64,000 bases of DNA, from assembly GCF_000003815.2 (NCBI RefSeq), contig NC_049983.1, forward strand, positions 596,524 through 660,523, written 5' to 3'. This DNA is from Branchiostoma floridae (Eukaryota > Chordata > Leptocardii > Amphioxiformes > Branchiostomatidae). Under the pieces are notes generated by a model. That model did no database searches and was not told the DNA's origin. It saw only the letters and a program-made list of their open reading frames with translations. A program made the translations under genes and the position numbers. Position 1 is the stretch's first letter, and each line of letters opens with the position of its first letter. This document shows, in pieces, positions 47,601 through 58,300 of the stretch.

Positions 47601-48979
47601 TTTATAACGCAACCAGTTTACACCGGTCACCGACAAGCAGCTTTGACATTGCCGCTGGGCGTGATCAGTGATCGGGAATGTCCGACATGTCCGAGGAAAA
47701 ACTGTCTCCACAATCGGCTCGAGAAAAATTCTTTATTAGTAATCCTCAACAAGAAAGACTCATACTCTGATCAATGCCAACATCTTATTTGTCTAAAGCT
47801 ATTCCAAAGAGCAAGTAACAATAAAGGTTACAACTGTCCCCTTTTAGAAGCTGCCTTACACGCTGCTTATTTCGGGGTCAACGACCTAAGGTGCGCCGCA
47901 TGGAATGCCGAAAACTTCCGATGAATTGCTCAATCCAATCAATCCAACCTACAGTTTTCTCATTTCAGAGTATATAAATATAAAACTAGTGTTAGGGATT
48001 ACACTTTCCAAACAAAATCAAGGCGCTAATAGGTTCTTACGGTGAGGACACGCGGCTCATTGTCGACCCTTCTAGCGTTAATGAGCTGGCAGCACCGAAA
48101 TCTGATGTTCACTGTGAACGTGTACAAAATCGAAATTACGTCATGTTTGTGTTTTCGAATTTCCGAAATTTCGGTTATGTTTACGATATTTATAGTGGTA
48201 CTGTAAGTTGTAGGGCCAGCCTACACGAGAGGGGACCAAATCACTGATTTGCTGCGATAGCAGGCCATCTTGTTTACCTTTGGTATACTTGAAACCCCCA
48301 ACACCAACCTCCGGACCGGACTGGGCAGCGGTTTCCGCCGACCGACCGGGCAGTCGTTTCCGCCAACCCAGTAGGCTTCGCTGCCAGTGGTGTCACCCCC
48401 CTGTCACTCACTACTTCTTCTTCCCCCAGCACAAATCCATGCAACCGTGATATGATGTGCTATGATGTGAGTTACTTAACTAATGCACAGCATCTAAAAC
48501 ATATCTAATTCTAAACGGTTTCCTAAAATATTATGCTTGAGGAATCCTTCATAGTTTACTGAAGTATTTTTCATAATTTTACAAATTATTCTGCTCCTAT
48601 TCTTGAACATACATCTGTCCACATAAAAATATGAATAAAATGATTGTCATCCAACTGTACTCTAACGTTATGGGTATTTCCTGAATATCAGATGATAACG
48701 GCTCTAGCGATATCTGTTCATGGAGAACATAATTTGCTACCACAAATTCAAGCACACCAGGATAGCCAACAGTGAACTTCAAACATCTTGGTTTAACGAT
48801 TCCAGAACGGTGCCACAGAGTGGAGCAGAACAATAATTTGAGCTATAAAGGCTACAGAAGCGACAGAGATACCTCATGATGAACAGAAAACAACCCTCTT
48901 TCTGTAAGAGACATTACAAGAGGACATTTTCCTACAAAACCCACCCTTCCCTCATCTCACCTCTCCGTTCGCCCTCCAT
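41691..48979 (-). CDS. CBLL1: E3 ubiquitin ligase Hakai (CBLL1 homologue), complete
   Basis: Seven coding exons: 48979-48961, 46301-46185, 45463-45408, 44838-44752, 44314-44253, 43334-43208, 42671-41691 (TGA). Total 482 aa; human CBLL1 is 491. An N-terminal [10 protein letters not shown] motif is followed by a RING finger (Cys80, 83, 96, His98, Cys101, 104, 112, 115). The HYB zinc-binding region then carries Cys133, Cys145, His158 and His163 with [17 protein letters not shown] long Pro/His-rich tail keeps [13 protein letters not shown] and [12 protein letters not shown]. In the family, Hakai ubiquitinates phosphotyrosine targets such as E-cadherin through the RING-HYB dimer and is a subunit of the m6A writer-associated complex. 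The last exon's antisense strand carries spurious ORFs. It is divergent from USP19 and convergent with the CEMIP-like gene. Confidence 0.95.
43880..44065. repeat. RTE-like 3' end repeat, copy 1 (CBLL1 intron)
   Basis: Order: TTGACCTTCGTCTTCCCC, CCAAATATCAGTGTAATACA, CAGAGGTTCTAGAGTTATG, CACAGACACACAAACAGACA, then a hairpin ACCTCCACTTTTCGTGGAGGT. Copy 2 at 44540-44712 has the same order. The layout resembles RTE-type LINE 3' ends; no coding part is present. Confidence 0.6.
44540..44712. repeat. RTE-like 3' end repeat, copy 2 (CBLL1 intron)
   Basis: TTGACCTTAATTTTCCCTAC, CCAAATATCGTTACAATCCA, GAGGTTCTTAAGTTATGGTG, ACACACAGACACATC and TTTTCATGGAGGTAA follow in the same order as in copy 1. Confidence 0.6.
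46955..48369. mobile_element. 1.4-kb DNA transposon with ~82-bp TIRs and 9-bp target duplication
   Basis: The left TIR (46955-47036) begins GGGTTGGCGGAAACGGCTGC; the right TIR (48288-48369) is its near-perfect reverse complement. AGTAGGCTT flanks both ends (46946-46954 and 48370-48378). Long TIRs with a 9-bp duplication fit Mutator-like (MULE) elements. No transposase was seen, so it is non-autonomous. A 93-codon ORF (47643-47924) inside is unrecognised. A family M4 MITE is nested at 47212-47416. It lies in CBLL1 intron 1. Confidence 0.85.
47212..47416. repeat. TIR MITE family M4, nested copy
   Basis: GGCTTAGGTCACATTTCAAAAC and its reverse complement GAAATGTGACCTAAGCC frame ~205 bp inside the 1.4-kb element, so it inserted later. 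Confidence 0.75.
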
Positions 48980-49334
48980 CTTGAAAACCGTGACGTCAGA
49001 ACTTTGGTTGGCGGGACATTCAAAATAATTACATTTTCCGATATATTTTTCTCTAAAAGAGACCTAAACTTAAATATTACATAATTTGTGAAAATATTCA
49101 GATTCTATTTCATTGCAATTCCTCTGTAAGCTGCGAAATGTTTTGGAAGGTTTACAGAGGGCAGAGGTCACCATCATTAATATCCAAGATGGCGGACGCC
49201 GGATAGAAAAATCCCAGACGTCGAGAAATTTCGCACTAATTTTTTTACGGAGTCGTACTTTTCTGACATTTTCTTTGACTTTGGAACACATAGAGTAATC
49301 CCGCGTGGTGTTGTGGCGCTGTTTAGATGGCTCT
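48980..49334. promoter_or_regulatory. divergent promoter between CBLL1 and USP19
   Basis: The two start codons are 355 bp apart (48979 minus, 49335 plus). The interval holds a full CRE palindrome TGACGTCA at 48991-48998 and a YY1-type AAGATGGCGG at 49186-49195. There is no TATA box near either start. Two short upstream ORFs precede the USP19 ATG: ATG at 49190 (five codons then TAG) and ATG at 49326 (three codons, its TGA overlapping the USP19 ATG as ATGA). Confidence 0.7.
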
Positions 49335-52300
49335 ATGAACCATCGGACGCAGGACGTCGCCAGAAAACGTAAGCGCTCGCCTGTAGCAGTGACGGACAGA
49401 GACGGCAGCAGCATGACTGTTTTGCGCCATCCTTTGAACAATGGAGCGAGCTCGCTCGACGGACAAAGCGGAGCTCCCAGCGCCGAAGCAGGGCACGTCA
49501 GCGGGGAAGGGGCGGTGAAGAAGATACGGGGTTCCGCAGAACTATCCGCAGAAGCGGGTAGGTGGTATTTTTTTGCGTATCTGCACGTGTTTTACAGTCG
49601 CCGGTCGGCAATCTGAGACGAGCGGTCTTTGTTTTTGTTGGCCGCGGCACGGGCCATTAGGAATGTTGTGGGGAGGGGGTGCGCTTGGGTCCATATGTGG
49701 GTCGAGGTCACGGCTGCTGTCTACGTCAGTCTGACACTGACATTTCTAACGGATAGTGTTCGAGGGAACATTGACTTTCAAACTTCTATCGTTACATGGG
49801 TATTCGGTATCAAACATCCTGTACATTTAAAGTACAACGTTGAGTCATATTCCTAACAATGTGCCCTACTTCCGGTGTGAGACAGATAGTCTCATCATCC
49901 TGTTCATCCATGTTCTTTGTTCCAACTTTTCAGCACGGTACTATATCAAACGGTCATATAAAACGATAAGAATTGTTTAACTTTACTACATTGAAATGCA
50001 ATTGTGTAATACTATATAGATATGTTATTGTTTGTTTCTACCTTTTATGATTAACAGTATGATCAAAAACTGTTCACAAAATGAACAAAAACTGATCGAT
50101 GCATCAGTGGATGTTATCTATATTATTCATCAAATCAACATGGCCTAAAAGAACAACTTTTGCAATTTCACGTCAATTCTCACAATGGTGAATAATCAAA
50201 ATCAAAATGACAAAATTCAAAGATACGCCATGAAATTCACAAATAACAAGTTCATATTAGCCAGACGTACATACAAATATATTCAACTTTTTCCTTTCCT
50301 CCATTGTGCAGCTGGAGGCACTGATGTGGATGTCCAGCCTATTGTCCCGATGTGGTCACAAGATGGGAAAACAGTGACCATCACGCTGCCCATCTGCAAT
50401 GTCAGGTCATCGGACGTGAACCTGACCGTTGATGGACAGGACGTTAACTTAAATTTGCCAGGTGAGACTGAAATCATGTGTAACATTTTCTGTAAAACAC
50501 TTGTAAACTACTAAAGTACATGTACACTACATTTCATACCACTATTACCAGGTACCTGAAGGAATTATAGTTATACAACATGGTCAGGATTTGGAAGTCC
50601 ACTAACCCCATTATCCCAGGAAGTGGAAATGCAGATTGGCTAAGCATATATGTCCTACCACACTTGCCTGATCGGGCAAGTTAGATTTTTCCATGAGATT
50701 TTGATATTATATTATCCTTGTACTTGTAACTTTTCACAGTTATGAAATTGAGCATTGGTCAACACAGAAAAATAAGGCCAATAAACAAAAGAAGAATTCC
50801 ATTGCTGGAAGTGAAAATTCATGAAAAAAAGTTATTTAAGTCATTCAGGAAAGTAAAAAGTTGATTTCTTCATTCTTTATGTAGTTTTTTTTTATTCAAC
50901 TACAATATGCAAAACAGGACAGAGAGGTGAAGCACTCTAGCAGTGATAGTTGCCTGATAGGACTATCGAATTTTGGAAAACTTGTCCAATTTTTAGTCTT
51001 ACATTGCATTTCCACAAAATGCTGAAACTGGCACCATTTTTTTTTCAAGTCTCTAGCCTTGAGTACACTTGAAAAATATACATTGTATTAACATAGTTCT
51101 GCTGTGTCTTGAAAGGTACATGTATAATATGCAAAAACATGTAACTACTGCACAATACTAATAGTAATAATGTACATGTATGTATGTATGTACTGTAAAT
51201 GCAGAAATTTTTGCAGTGGTCTTATGTTTGCGTTTTTCTTGTTGCAAATTTACCGTGAACTCAAAACCACCGCAAACATTTTTCCATGACATTAAAAGAC
51301 TAAAGTGCATGGTGCTACGAACTTAAAAACCACCGCGAACAGTCCTTCTCCTGCTATTGCGAAATTAAATCCCCGCAAACTTAAATCCATTTACAGTATT
51401 TTTTTGTTGTCTGTTGCTTTGCATAGATGGGAGATCGTGGAGTTGCAGCCTGCATGCTGCAGTAGAAGCTACTGACCCCATGGTCATCTGTACAGACGAA
51501 CTCATGTCCATCACCTTCAACAAGGAGGAGAAGTACAAGAAGTGGCCAGCCTTAACAGCAAAGGTAAACTACTTCTGGTTACAGATGTTCCAAAAAGTTG
51601 TCATGCCAGTCTATAAAGTTCACTTTGTAATTGTATGTAATACATACTATGTATTGCTTACCTGGTAAATCTCCTCATGGCATAATGCACCAGGTTTGTA
51701 CTGAACAGCACAAGCTGCATATCTAGACTGATTTACTTACACTGGTCAGGAAGGACCCCGATTCTTTTTCGTAAGTGTGGTCTGGTGGGTTCTTTAACAT
51801 ACTGGAGGTGTGGCTCTCCTCAAACATGGAACCTCCATTTGGCGTCCTATCTGAGCAACGTCCCTAGTCAAAGCTGGGTATTTACTTATACAACATGTAC
51901 CTGAATAGTAATCGATTAGGTGAGAAAATTCGTGTTAAGTGCCATTCCCAAGGATTCAACTTTAGGTCATCTCGACACCAGGACCTCTGGTTTCTGGATC
52001 AAACTCCATACTTTAACACCACAGCAATGCCTATTGTATATCAGATTCTGATTGTTAGGATATTCTCAAGATAGTATTTGTGAAAGATTGCTATTGTGCA
52101 ATTTCGTAACACAAAATCTTACCCACTCCACTTTGCCATTCTTGATCCTGAAGAAGGCGACAGTGAGCGATGAAAATTTGATCCTTGTACACCTTAGTGT
52201 AGGAAAATATTTTAGCATTGTAATACTATCAACACAGATGAGCTTCCATGATAATTAACTACTCTATGATTTCCTGTACTAGGACCCTCCACCACCAGAG

Positions 52301-55300
52301 GCAGCATCTAACCATGTAGGAGAGAACCATGCTGCAGAAACTATGGAGGTGTCAGATGGGAGAAACCATGTTGCAGAGGGGGGTAGGGACAGCCCTACCA
52401 AGCTAGGTGTTGAGGAATCAGAAGGTAACTGGAAATTCATGACTGTTAGATAACTTTAAATAGCACTTACATGTACAGCAAGAAGTTGGGGGTTACGGGT
52501 CATATTATGCCGTGCCATATACACATAAGTGGCTGGAATATGTTGTATAGACAATATAGATACAGATACAGTAGCCTGATTAAATCTCGCTTATAGCAGC
52601 CCGCCAAACATCCGCCGGCCCACTATCAGGTTATAGCTAGTGGAGCACAAACTCCGCGGGGAGGGGCCAGTTAGAGCCCTGGACAGCGGAGTCTGTGTTA
52701 CACAGACTACAGATACAGATACAGATAGTAGGGTGATACTCCTTGTAGCCTTAAACTGGGAGATTCACATGTACACAAAATGTNNNNNNNNNNNNNNNNN
52801 NNNNNNNNNNNNNNNNNNNNNNNNNNNNNNNNNNNNNNNNNNNNNNNNNNNNNNNNNNNNNNNNNNNNNNNNNNNNNNNNNNNNNNNNNNNNNNNNNNNN
52901 NNNNNNNNNNNNNNNNNNNNNNNNNNNNNNNNNNNNNNNNNNNNNNNNNNNNNNNNNNNNNNNNNNNNNNNNNNNNNNNNNNNNNNNNNNNNNNNNNNNN
53001 NNNNNNNNNNNNNNNNNNNNNNNNNNNNNNNNNNNNNNNNNNNNNNNNNNNNNNNNNNNNNNNNNNNNNNNNNNNNNNNNNNNNNNNNNNNNNNNNNNNN
53101 NNNNNCACCAAGGAGGTCCGCAAGGACACACTGGACATCCAGTTCTCTGACCAGGCGCTGACCGTCAACTTCCAGACCGGTGATAACAAGTTCCTGGCCC
53201 TGCACGAGGGGTCGACGACCCAGACCATCTTCTGTTGGAGTATCAGGCTGTTCTATCGTATAGTTCCGGACGAGTGCGTGTATCGTGTGGGACAGTCGAC
53301 GCTGGACATCACGCTAAAGAAGGCAGACCAGCGGAGGTGGACGAGACTGGAAGCCTTGTCTAACACAAGTTCAGGTGCATTAATTAATTATGATGAAACT
53401 CATTGCCACTAATTACTAGTGTATATGGAGCGTCTTCATTAGCTTTAAATGGTGCCAACAGTTCGATATGCAAAGGTTACTTAGTTTTGACACTACCATT
53501 CAGTATAGTATGACCAGCTGCTGCCACGCTGCATGCCTGCAAAGCTAGTGTGTTATGCCAAAGGGCGGTGATACTGCCTAATATAGATATAGAAGCTAAA
53601 TTACCCTTTGGCATAACACATTAAATGTGTTATGCCAAAGGGTGGTTGCACCGGCCATACAGATACAGAAGCTAATGTGTTATGCCAAAGGGTGGATGCC
53701 GTGTCCCCAATAGGTTATCAGAAAAAGTCATCGAATGTCATCTTCTCTATCAATCTTTTCAGTTTTAGATTACTGTTGATGCTTTGAATGGATTGTTTTA
53801 GTGGCATCTTAAGATGTCTCATTGTACTTTTGCAGGCCCGTCAGCCAGTGGTGTGTCTAACTGGAAGCCCCTGTCAGCTGCTGGGTCTGTGTCTCAGGAA
53901 CCTGTCCGTCAGCCTGCTGCCACCACCGCCACCAAGAAACCACCCCCACCACCGCCTGCACCACCGCCTACTAAACTTAGCCAGGTAAGAAACCACCCCC
54001 ACCACCGCCTGCACCACCGCCTACTAAACTCAGCCAGGTAAGAATCTTGTGTAGTGTCGTGTTGGCGCAATGAGTAGGGTGTTTGGCCTAGGACCCAGAA
54101 GACACTTTTCATGAATTTCCTGACATCACAATGAAAGTGAGTAGACCTAGCTTTGGCTAGGGACTTCCCTCAGATGGGAAGTTAGATGGAGGTCTGAGGA
54201 GAGCATGTTAAAGAACCTGGTACTTTACTTCAAAAAGAAATGGGGTCCATCCAGGGGTGAGTGGGTCGAACAAAACTGTCTGAATATATATTTTTTTAAG
54301 CAAATTGTAGTCTTCTATAGAAACCTGGCCCCTGGTAAAGCATGTCTTTAGGATTCTTGCCTAAAAGTATGGTGTCCAATTCCTTGTTATTTTTAGAACA
54401 GTAAGCATAGATGCTTGCCTGGCTAAAATCCTGGGTAAGAGCAATGGTGTTCAACTACATTTGCCAGGCGGTCACCAAAATGTCAACTGTTGTAAATCCT
54501 TGGTTGTGAATTAATAGCTTTGTTATACAATCGTGTGAATGTTGTGTCCGCAGAAGCCGACCTGCCTGGTCCCCCCGGTGACCCACGGTTCCTGGGGTGC
54601 AGCCGGAGACGTGGAGAAGACGTGTGAACCCGGCTTCACCGGCCTGGACAACCTGGGCAACACATGCTTCATGAACGCAACCTTACAGGCGCTGGCCAAC
54701 ACCAGGGAGCTCAGGGACTTCTGTCAGAGTAAGCTAAAGACCTATCACTATCTTATCTTGAAAGTTGATCTGTGTTGGTAGAAGTCATTCTTGAACTAGT
54801 TGAACTGTAAAATCCAACACAAAAACTGGACTTGCCCAAATTTTCCACTGAACAATACCAGTCTTTGTCAAGGAATGAACAATCCACTGCTGTCGTGATG
54901 TCACGTTATGCAGATAGAACAGGTGACTGAGCAGTGGATCATTATTAAGTTGCAGGAAGTCTATGACGCCCACCGTCTCTGTTCAGGGATGGTTGTTAAG
55001 CTCTGATATAGATGGCTTCTTTAATCCCTCAGGCAAAAAAGTCATTGACTTCCTGCAACTTATGATCCACTGCTCACTGAGTCATGTGTTCTATCTGTAT
55101 AACAAAGACTGGTGCTGTTCAGTCGAAAATTTGAGTGAGTCCAATTTTTGTGTTGGATATTACTTAACATTTAAACTAGTTCAACTATCACTATCTTTTT
55201 TTATCTTTAACATGTCTCAAGTTGAAAGAAATTTTAAGTGGTGTCGCAGGGTCTAAAGGTAGGTATTTGGCCCATACCCTAGAATTCCTAGCTTCCAACT

Positions 55301-58300
55301 CCTGACATGCACCATTTACATTTGAAAATGCACACAAATTTCCTTACTTCACTCAGGTGTAAATGAGTACCTTACTGCAGTTAGGGATGATCCTTCGGAG
55401 ACTAAGGATGTTAAATTGAGGTACAGTGTTTGAGGAGAGCTACACATCAAGCATGTTAAAGAAACAATCACACTTAACGAAAAGAGTAGGGTGTCCTTAC
55501 CACTTAAATTGTGAGTGGATCAAATAAATCCGTCCGTATATGAAGCATGTAGTCTTTGATACAAACCAGGTTTGTTGTAGCCTGGTATCCAACCGTATGC
55601 GGAGAGGACAGAAGAGACTCGGGAGCTAAAGGTGTAATACGGTTGGATACCAGGCTAGGTATGCAATATTACAGACAACATTTTGTCCAGTGTTAACCAC
55701 TGTCTTTGTTTCTTCTTTTTTGCAGGTAATAAATTCAAGGAGGATTTGAACACAGAAAATGTGCTGGGTTCGGGAGGGAAGCTCGCCATCGCTTTTGCCT
55801 GCGTGCTGCGTACGCTGTGGTCGGGCACGCGGACGTCGTACGCTCCCTCTCGTCTCAAGAGCATCATCGCCACCAAAGCGCACCAGTTCACAGGGTTCGC
55901 CCAGCACGACGCTCAGGAGTTCCTCGCGTTCCTATTGGATGGACTACACGAGGATCTGAACCGTATCCAGGACAAACCGTACACCACGACGGTCGAGTCC
56001 GACGGACGACCGGACGCTGAAGTCGCAGACGAAGCGTGGCGCATATACATGAAGAGAAACGACTCTTTCATGGTTGATCTCTTCCAAGGGCAGTTCAAGT
56101 CAACCCTGGTGTGCCCCGTGTGCTCGAAAGTCTCCGTAACCTTTGACCCTTTCGCCTACCTCTCCGTCCCGTTACCCAAAAAGCAGAGAACGATATCCGT
56201 GTACTTCCAGTCGCGAAACCCGGCGAACAAACCGGTGTTGTTTTCGGTGCCGCTGGCGGTCGATGCCGCCGTGGAAGACTTGAAGTTGGCCATTGGGAGG
56301 AGGACGGAGACGAAAGCGCAGAACCTACGCGTGTTCGAGGTTTACAAGAGCGGGATCCACTTCTGGTACAACCGTGGCGACACCCTGAGTAACGTCCAGG
56401 CTAACGATCACATCATGGTGTGTGAGGTGCTCGATCAACAACAGGTCAGTATGAATTTTTGTGCTGTTGCATCTTTTTTTCTCTTTTTTTTGTAGAAACT
56501 TCAAAGAAATTCAACTACTGTAAAAGGCTTTAAATACACCGGATTTAATTTTGTGCTAGGGAGAAAATGGTTTTCGGTGGCTTTAAAATAAGTTTGAAGT
56601 GGACAATGAGGTAGACAGACAGAAGTTTCTGGTCACCACAAAAACAGCAAACATTAGACCACTGCGAAATTGCAACAATTTTACAGTCTCCAATAGTGAA
56701 CAATTCACCTTCAATATCACTGAGGAAAGATAACAGATATTATCTTAAACGTCTGACTGTTTCCAAAGTCATATCCAGTTGCTTCTTTAACTGTTTTTTG
56801 CCGCAATGGTATATTATAGAATAGCAGAAAGTTTATACTAGATATCTATTATAGGTACGCTACTGGCTTATTTTTCCTGTATTTTGGACCTGCTACAAAT
56901 ATACAGTACTGGTATACAGCTCCACCTCATTTATGTACCACCATACACAACTGTTTACACCCCCCCCCCCAGACAGGAGAGGCTGTGTACGAGGTTGCTG
57001 TTCTCCAGCGCTGTCTCCAGCCACTGAATCGCTCCCCCATCACCACCCTACATAACTGTTTACACTGTTTACACTCCCCTAGACCGGAGAGGCTGTGTAC
57101 GAGGTTGCTGTGCTCCAGCCGCTGTACCGCTCCCCCATCATGTGATGTACCGCCCTAAATAACTGGTTAAAACCCCCCCCCCCCCCCCCCGAAAAACTTG
57201 TAAGGCTGTGTACGAGGTTGCTGTTCTCCAGCGCTGTCTCCAGCCACTGAACCGCTGCCCCATCACGTGCTGTACCACCCTACATAACTGTTTACACCCC
57301 CCCCCCCCCAGACAGGAGAGGCTGTGTACGAGGTTGCTGTTCTCCAGCGCTGTCTCCAGCCGCTGTACCGCTCCCCCATCACACGCTGTACCAGCTGTCA
57401 GAAGATCAGCCCTGACGGCTGCAACATGAAGAGGTGCACCAAGTGCTTCAAGGCCGGATACTGCAACCAGTAAGTCATTTTGGAACAATGCTGTTCTTTA
57501 ATGCATAAGATCAGGGTTCTAACCAGCGCCCATCCTTCGGTCCTTTGACAGAATATTGATGCTGGGGACGGACATAAATTTTCCCATTCCGTCCTCTATA
57601 ATGGACAAAAATCAGCATGCAAAGATGCCATTGAACCAAGCAAAGTCTACAAAATTTACCCCTGAAAATACAGGAAATAGTGTTTCAGAGGGTCTAGATT
57701 AAAGGATGGGATGGGAAAATTTATGTCCATTCCCAGCAGCAAGATTCTATAAAGGACGGACGCTGGCTTAGAACCCTTATCTAGTGCAATAAAGAACAGC
57801 ATTTTCCCAAAATCTCCATCAGATCTGTTGCAACCAGTATAAGTCAATAGCAGGTTTCTAGTCAGGATTTTGTTTTACTTACTATATATAGTGTAATGGT
57901 AATGGCAAAGTAAAGAAGCAACTAATTTTGGAGGTGGTGTAGATGTAGAGATTTTGACAGCTCCAACATGGAGAGGTGCACCAAGAGCTTCAAAGCTGGA
58001 TACTGCAATACTGTAATTCCTAATTTTTTCGATGTACTGTAACGTTCACAGTTTTCACAGTGATGACTGTAACATGAACTAATATCATTTCTGATAACAA
58101 ATAATTCACAGACTTTTGTTATGCGCACTTGCCGCGAAAGTGAACATTTAGTTCCGAGAACATGTTGAATTTTCTCAGACCGTGAAAGTTTAGTACCGAG
58201 AAGAAAAAGTGAATTACAGTAAGCCAATAGCAGGTTTCTAGGCAGGATTCTAGTTATAATTTAATGTACATGTTTAAATGTCAAAGTAGAGAAGCAACCA

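Noticed and set aside
54963..55256. 97-codon ORF between USP19 exons as an extra exon
   Set aside because: It falls in a foldback repeat, has no acceptor/donor in phase, and has no counterpart in USP19.
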